A DNA stretch of 64,000 nucleotides from Sitta carolinensis (taxonomy: Eukaryota > Chordata > Aves > Passeriformes > Sittidae). Of this stretch, positions 57,632 to 64,000 are shown in pieces. The DNA lies in assembly GCA_032173965.1 (NCBI GenBank), contig CM063283.1, forward strand, positions 113,469,108 through 113,533,107, in the 5' to 3' direction. Positions within the stretch are counted from its first letter, which is position 1; every line of letters begins with the position of its first letter. Under the pieces are notes generated by a model. The model saw only the letters and a program-made list of their open reading frames with translations, searched no databases and had not been told where the DNA came from. Made by a program: the position numbers and the translations under genes.

Positions 57632-60600
57632 TTTTGAAGCACCACCACACCAGCACTAAGGATGGAAAAGCAGAGATCCAAACCAAACCTTGCCCCCAAG
57701 CACCTCGTGATGCTTGGCAGAACAGCTCCTGCAATTGAATTGGTGCCCACGAAATGCAAATAAAACTGATCTGTTAAATCACAGCACCAAATGTGTCAAG
57801 GAACCTGCTGATCCTAATAAAATGGGCATAAAATTCAGTGTATGCTCTTGCTTGCCATGAGCAGTAATATTAATACATCCATTTTATTTGATTTCAGTGT
57901 TCCAAATTGTTGAATTAGTGGCATCTTGTACCTGTTTTTGTTAGGAAAAGGGTAATACACATAACAGGCATGAACAAATGGATACAAGCATAGATTTACA
58001 GACAGACAGTCATGGAGTTTTCCCAGAGATAGAAACAAATGCCAAATAAATGCCTGGCACTCCCTCCCTTTGAAGGAATAGACAGAAAGAGCCTGGCAAA
58101 TTTCCCCAAATTTCCCTGACAAGAGATATCAAGAGGTCCTCAGATCCCTGGGAGTCTTTATCTGATGGTTATTACTGAAAAGCCAGTGAGAAAAAAGTCC
58201 TTAAAAACAAAAAGCAACCACCACGTTTTGTCAGGGGGGGTTGGGTGTCATTTTTGTGACACTTTCCTTCTGGTTAAAAACAGAAAAACAAGAAGACCCT
58301 CAAACTGTGTCGTATAAGCACTAGTTATTTTTTCCTCTGTTCACCTTCCAAAATACAATTAGTCCTGTATTCCCATTTCTTTCATCTATTTTAGTGATAT
58401 AGGATCCTCATACGCGGGGCAGTTTGGTGTCTTGTTTTCACTGCTATCACTGAGACATTTTCCAATCCTTCCACTTCAAAATATCCCATTTTTCAGTAAA
58501 TGTCACTTGGATTGTGTCATCAAGAAGGCACTTCTAATAATCTGCATTTTAGAGCTAAATCAAGCTCGTGCATATATTCAATTTTCCTTCCATTCAGAGC
58601 CCTTATGGCTTTCCAGGCTGTAGTTTGGTCTCAAATAATCTCATGATCTTTACAATGGGAACACAGGAGCTCAGGCTGCAGATCAATCTTTGGGAATTGC
58701 TCCATGAAAGGAACAAACTCTTTCCCAGCTTCATACAAGAGCCAGCAAACGAGAATTGAATCTGTAGTCCCCTAAATTCCTTTACAAGAATCAATTCTCC
58801 CCATTTTCCTGCCTCCATGAAATATGGGCAAACAGAAAAGTTTCCTGTAGCACCATCAAACACTGCCTGCTTGGAAAATCCACCCGTGTTCCTTACTAAG
58901 GAATTTAATTTTAGCCTTTCCTTGAGGTTTGCCAGCTGTTTCCCTTTGCCTGATGCTGTCCAGGGGGCATTTAATGAAATATCAAAGCAAGCACTGACAC
59001 CACCTAATTCCCAGTGCTGGGTCAGAAGGCTTCTCTTCCAAGAGAGAAGGTTAAAATGTCCATTTTGCATAGGTTAAAATGTCCATTTTGGGAATCTGAA
59101 TCAGGGACATCTGGAGAAAACTCTTTCCCTCCACTACTAACAGAAAGAATTTGGGGAGATTGCCATCCAAACTGGTGAAGCCAAGGTTTGGTCTTTTTAT
59201 CTTTGTCACCCTTGGAGGTAAAAAGTTTTTTTAAATTATCTTATCCTTCCTAATCAAATCCAGAAAATTTGGAAAACTGTGGTCAAACATGCAAAAAGCC
59301 CAGTGGTTTACAGCTTTTTAGGCAGGATATTCAGAGTCATCCATTCATTTGTTGTGACAGAAAAAGAAGCTCCATGTGGGAAGATAATAAAAGAAAGAAA
59401 TCGAGTAGTTACAGCTAATATATTGCCGAGTGAAAATAACTTCCTATGCTAAATTAACTCCCAAATATGAAGTTTTAAATATGAAACAAATGAATATGAA
59501 GTTTAAATATGAAGTTTGCTCCTAAGGGCCTTGGTAAGTACAAAATACAGACCTTGCTGCTGTGCAAGCACTGCTCAGGAACAGCTGAAATATCCCTGGG
59601 TTATGAACCACAAATCCCAAACACGGCTGCTGAGAAGAAAATTAACTTTATCCCGGTCAAAACCAGTCCAGTTTGCTGTGGACCAGTCAGAGGAGGGGAA
59701 GGGAAGGCTGTGAGGGAAATCCCAATCCTAGCAGGAAAGGGGAATGCAGTGGTGGAACAAGGAGAGCCTGTCGAGTGTAGTGCACTCAGCCCACGGGATC
59801 TTCACACTGTGTCATCTTCTAGTGGTGCTGCAAGTGGAATGCAATACAAGAACGGTTTTCAAAAGCTGAAAAATGCTCCTGTGGAAAGCCTTTTGGTATT
59901 TACCATGCTTTGCAAATGCAGTGCAGCACACCCTGTGCGCTGGGATTTGTATCGCAGCAAATTAAGGGTTCTGTTCCAATTAATACCCAACTTCCCCTCC
60001 ACGGAGAGGAAGAGACTCCTGAGGAAAGAGCTGTGCTGAGAGCTCACCTAAATAATACAGAAGGAAACACAGCAGCTGCTGTGACTCCACACCACGAGCC
60101 AAGGCAGGCCCGTGTCTGTCATTTTCCCAGTAGTCTTTTCCTGAAGAGCTCTTTAAAAAAAATAAAATCTTTGAAGAGTTTTGCAGCCTGCTGGCTGAAT
60201 CTTTCAGCAGTCATTAGGGCTGGCTTATTTCATGTGAACACACATCAGGACTTCTTTGTGAGTCTAAGTGTTTCAGGGAGGAGGATGCAAAGTGACATCC
60301 TTTGGGTGACACGAATTGGATCAGGACGTGGCTGTCTCGACTCTCACAGCAGGGAATTCCATTTCAATAACACAGGTTGCCTCACAGCCTGATGCAGAGT
60401 TCTCAGGGTGAAAGGAGAAGGCACAGGACTGAGGGGCAACATCAATTCCCTCAGTTATCCTCGCCTTTTGACACAGAGCAAAAGTGTATTTTGCAGTTTT
60501 CACCCCGTTTCTTGTTACACTGATTTCAGAGCAGAGTCCCCTCCCTCGAGTTTCTCACCCAGCCACTTTCTGCTTTCCTGACAAAGCCACACTTGCTGGC

Positions 60601-61397
60601 TGGGAGGTGAAATGTCTGATTTCTGGGCACAGGAGCTGAGCCTGAGGTCCTGTGAGAGCTGGGAAGTGGGCACAGCCTCATCGCAGCAAAATATTTCCTT
60701 TAGTGTTCAGGATTTGTTGAATGAGGTAAAACCAAGGGCTGGGCAGAAGGAAAAGGTGCTGATTTCTGAGCTTCTCAGCTCTTTGGGAACGGATATTCCT
60801 GTTCATGGAAAGCCAAAGATCCCCATTAGGAATGCTCTGCCATCAGCCCTTCCCTCGGGAACAATCTGGACTCTAAAATCCCTCCTCCTCTGTTTATTGA
60901 TCACCAATAAAAATGGAAGGCCAGCCTCCACATCCTCACAAGATTTGTTATCAGAAGGGAAGCACCATTTTCTGGATCTTCCAAGTTTAAGAGGATCAAA
61001 AGATGATTCTTAATCTTGGGAAGGATGGCTGGCTCCATCCCTGTGTTAGTCAGGTCAGTGCCAGACCATGCAGCTCCCTCAGAGCCTCACAAGACTTTCG
61101 GGGAGAAGGAAAAACCCCAAGAGGCAAAACCAAGAGAATAAAATCAATTTTTCAGGCTGACTGCCAAAGCTAACAGGATTGTCCACTGAGTGACACCAGA
61201 CAAATCTGTTTGGCTTTCCAGCACAGGGAAATAATCTCCTGGCCACGTAAACCATTGGTCTGGTGTCCAAGGGGACACAGCTGGAATGGGGATGTTTGCA
61301 GAACCAGCAGCGCTGGGTGACCTCAAAGCTGGGCTTTGCTACAGATCCTTCCTCATTTTAAACAGCAAGTTACAGCCTGGGAGAGGTGCAGAGGGGA
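57632..61397. other. Unique sequence, no gene seen
   Basis: 3.8 kb without recognised transposons. Two of the longer open frames in non-repetitive DNA are here: 59509-60039 (+, 176 codons) and 60612-61013 (+, 133 codons). Both are mixed in composition and match no family I know, and there are no convincing splice or promoter signals. A direct duplication at 59049-59090 is listed separately. Confidence 0.45.
59049..59090. repeat. Short direct duplication
   Basis: GGTTAAAATGTCCATTTTG occurs at 59049-59067 and again at 59072-59090, separated by four bases (CATA): a recent tandem duplication of a 23-bp unit. Confidence 0.95.
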
Positions 61398-61822
61398 AAA
61401 TCCCAGGATGGTTGGGTCAGAAGGGACCTTAAAACCCATCCAGTGCCACCCCTGCCCTGGCAGGGCCCCCTGCCCCAGACTGCTCCAGCCCCAGTGTCCA
61501 GCCTGGCCTGGGGCACTGCCAGGGATCCAGGGGCAGCCACAGCTGCTCTGGCAATTCCAGCCCCTCCAGGGAACAATTCCTGCCCCAATCCCAGCCAATC
61601 CCACTCTGCAGCCATTCCCTGGTGCTGTGCCTGCAGCCCTTGGCAATTGTCTCTCTCCAGGGTTCCTGCAAGGCCACCCTGAGCTCAGCCCAAAGCTTCT
61701 CCTGTGCAGCTGAACAATCCCAGCTGTGCCAGCCTTTCCTCCCAGCACAGCTGCTCCAGCCTCTGCTCCTCCTGCTCCCTGCTCTGGGCTCTCCCCAGCA
61801 GCTTCAGCTCCTCCTGGGCTGA
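61398..61822 (-). mobile_element. CR1: CR1 LINE fragment, antisense, shared-core subfamily
   Basis: Antisense CR1: 'aatcccaggatggttgggtc', 'agaagggaccttaaaaccca' (3' end), 'ctctggcaattccagcccct', 'ccaatcccactctgcagcca', the shared core, and 'cagcttcagctcctcctggg' at the 5' end. It has the derived short segment also present at 14.8, 33 and 48.8 kb. Confidence 0.95.
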
Positions 61823-62929
61823 AGAACTCTGACATCTTCTCCCAGGGATTCTTTTTCCCCTTTTACCTTCAGTCAGCTGTGTCCATTCACATCCTTCATA
61901 CAATTTCTACATTCCAAGTCATCAAGAGCAGAAAGAAGTAGGACAGACCAGGAGTTAAACCCCAGGGTCTGAACTCCAGCTGAAAACCTGAAGATCTCTT
62001 GAGAATCATTCCCTCCTTTGCCATCCCTTGTCCCACTCCTGGAGAGGAAGCAAATCCTGACCAAAGACTGGGAGTGCAGCTGCAAAATGAGTCTGTAGTG
62101 GGATGTGCTCTGCCACCACCAAGGCACAGCTTTCTTGTGGAGATTTTGGCTTCCTGCAGAAAGAAACCCTTTCTTTTCCCCCAAGGCTCTTAAGTCTAAA
62201 ATGCTCAGTGCAAAGAGAGGGCTTCCATTGCTTCTGTTTCAGGATTAGCAGTGAACTCAGGCTCTAAATGATTTATAAGCATAATCTCCAGCAAATGTTT
62301 AACTGTGAGAGTGCTAAGTGCTGACCTGGGAGAAAATCACTCATTTTGCTCTCGCCTGCTGTTGTCTTGTTGGTTCCAAGCTCTGCTCGACAAACAGAGG
62401 AAACTTAATTCAGTTGCCTTTGAAATTAAACAGCTATATCAGACTTAGCACTTTGAAACTACAGGAAGGCATTAGTCAATGGGCTTTAATTATTCACATT
62501 CTCTCCTTGCTCCCTCTTTTTCCCTCCTCATTTTCCTGCAAGTGATCAAAAGCAGAGTTCTCTGTGTCATGGAATATCAAGTGGATTCTCTCATGTTCTG
62601 CAGGCATCACTCATGATCTCACCCATCTGAGCAGATGAAAACTGCTGCTGCAATGAGGTCTGAGGTGCCCCAGAGAGAAATAATGTTTTTGGGTATTTTG
62701 GGGGCAGCAGTGCACGTTTCTACATCTCTGACTGTGCTCTGCAGCATTTTGGAAAGTCTTTGCAAGGGCAGGATGAGTTTTCATCCCAATGTGGACCTAA
62801 AGTCCCCTAAGTCTCACAGACTGAACCCATCTAGAGCAGACCAAGACACCTGCACATCACATCTCCAGCTCTTTACACTTGGCAGACAAAAGAAGTATTT
62901 CAAATATTCGGATTTCATGTCCTGTGTAA
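61823..62929. other. Unique sequence, no gene seen
   Basis: 1.1 kb of complex sequence. Open frames are at most about 105 codons. No exon or transposon is recognised. Confidence 0.55.
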
Positions 62930-62980
62930 AAGTTGGGCTCAATGATCTTTGAGGTCTTCTCCAACCTTAATGATTCTATG
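62930..62980 (+). mobile_element. CR1: Short CR1-type 3' tail
   Basis: 'gttgggctcaatgatctttg', 'aggtcttctccaaccttaat', 'gattctatg'. This is the terminal 50 bp of the CR1 type ending in 'ccaaccttaatgattctatg'. Either severely 5'-truncated, or its upstream part is too worn to recognise. Confidence 0.8.
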
Positions 62981-63559
62981 TGAAAATTAAACAACTTCAT
63001 AGCAAACCATGGTACAACAAACCCTGTTCCTGCCACTAGCAGAGCTTTTCATTGTATGTGAAAGCTTTGTTCTCATTATTCTTAACAAAAGTGCTTCTTT
63101 TGGTTAACTAAAAATACATTTCAACAGTTGTCGCTGCAGATAAAGCACACTGACAGAAAAAACTTCTCAAGACAACCTGAGAACAAAACTCCTGCAATTA
63201 AATTTCTGCCCTCAGAAACAAGAGAACATATCCCAATTCCTATATAATCCATGAAGGGGATGGTGAACTGTCAAAATAACACAAAACAAAACCTAATTAA
63301 AGACACAGTAACTTAGTGTTGATGTGCACTGTAGTGATGGGAACACAGAGGGAAATTAGAACCTTGTTTTTAAGTGTTAAGGCTTTTATTTTTTTTCCTT
63401 TTCACTTGCTATTTGGAAGCCTCAGCACAAAATACAGATTTCTCTGGGTTGCTGTCACTTGGCTGTGACTCTGTGACTCTCCTCTCTGCAGCAGAAAGGC
63501 AGAGCAGAGTGACAGGGCTCTACAAGGAGAAATAAAAGGAATTTTGAGAACTTAGAGCC
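62981..63559. other. Unique AT-rich sequence, no gene seen
   Basis: About 0.6 kb, AT-rich, without repeats except a short T-run near 63389. No gene seen. Confidence 0.55.
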
Positions 63560-63895
63560 CCTTCCAGTACCTAAAGGAGATCCAAGAAAGATGGAGAGGG
63601 ACTTTTCACAAAGGCACGGAGTGCCAGGACACAGGGTACGGCTTTAAGATGAAGGAGGGCAGGGCTAGGTGGGATTTGGGGCAGGAATTGTTCCCGGGAG
63701 GGTGGGCAGGGGCTGGGCTGGAATTGCCAGAGCAGCTGTGGCTGCCCCTGGATCCCTGGCAGTGCCCCAGGCCAGGCTGGACACTGGGGCTGGAGCAGCC
63801 TGGGGCAGGGGCAGGGGGCCCTGCCAGGGCAGGGGTGGAGCTGGATCATTTTTAATGTCCCTTCCCACCCAAACCATTCCACGATTCTGTGAAAC
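63560..63895 (+). mobile_element. CR1: CR1 LINE fragment
   Basis: 'ccttccagtacctaaaggag', 'atccaagaaagatggagagg', 'gacttttcacaaaggcacgg', then the derived short segment 'gggatttggggcaggaattg', 'aattgccagagcagctgtgg', and the tail 'cccttcccacccaaaccatt', 'ccacgattctgtgaa'. Here the older 5' part and the derived segment are joined in one copy. Confidence 0.95.
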
Positions 63896-64000
63896 AGGAG
63901 CCATTCCTGACAGCTGCTCCCTGGTGGGAAACCATCCAGGAAGCAAAGCAACTTTTCCTGTCCAGGCACATCCACACATCTCTAAAGCTTCCAAACAACC

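Overview
This window looks like nuclear DNA of a bird, most likely a passerine. The main evidence is about two dozen fragments of CR1 LINE retrotransposons. They end in the characteristic CR1 3' region (a tail of the type 'cccttccaacccaaaccatt' followed by degenerate ATTCTATG-like octamers). There are also several avian-type endogenous retrovirus LTRs. CR1 also occurs in crocodilians and turtles. The passerine assignment rests on the look of the LTRs and the GC-rich CR1 subfamilies, recalled from general knowledge and not searched. I find no bacterial-style gene organisation, no recognisable protein-coding exon, no tRNA or rRNA gene and no CRISPR array. The open reading frames longer than about 200 codons lie in GC-rich repeats or tandem arrays. 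The window is best read as intergenic or intronic DNA.

Layout. 1-11 kb: mostly unique AT-rich sequence with CR1 fragments at 1.8, 2.5-3.2 and 4.8 kb and an almost pure A/T array at 5.1-5.7 kb. 11-13 kb: antisense CR1 pieces, one interrupted by an LTR (12382-12989) that carries an expanded AAT microsatellite. 13-22 kb: unique sequence with CR1 copies at 14.8 and 17.2 kb. 22-23.4 kb: a CR1 copy running into a decamer minisatellite. 26-27 and 37-38.4 kb: two related CR1 copies, each with a G-rich minisatellite and the same downstream flank. In the second copy that flank is split by a 423-bp solo LTR with clear terminal repeats and target-site duplication, and the first copy acts as the empty site. 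29.3-30 kb: an LTR inserted in a CR1 tail. 33-36 kb: CR1 copies. 40.8-41.1 kb: a 262-nt pure polypurine (GGAA)n tract. 42.0-43.3 kb: a long (about 1.29 kb) solo LTR with a GC-rich, CpG-containing promoter part. 44-49 kb: further CR1 copies. 49.2-49.8 and 55.8-56.5 kb: two minus-strand retroviral 3' ends (LTR plus polypurine tract plus internal stub). 57.1-57.6 kb: a second, inverted copy of the 12.4-kb LTR. 61-64 kb: more CR1.

Nothing here forms a pathway. The biology is transposon history: layered insertions, birth of tandem repeats inside CR1 and LTR sequence, and near-identical CR1 cores with differing 3' parts. Possible host regulatory signals are few: a near-perfect RFX X-box at 40563 and a cluster of TGTCA/TGACA motifs near 38.77 kb. 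I found no convincing evidence of a new biological system. Identities, boundaries and subfamily names would need RepeatMasker/BLAST and cross-species alignment, which I could not run.
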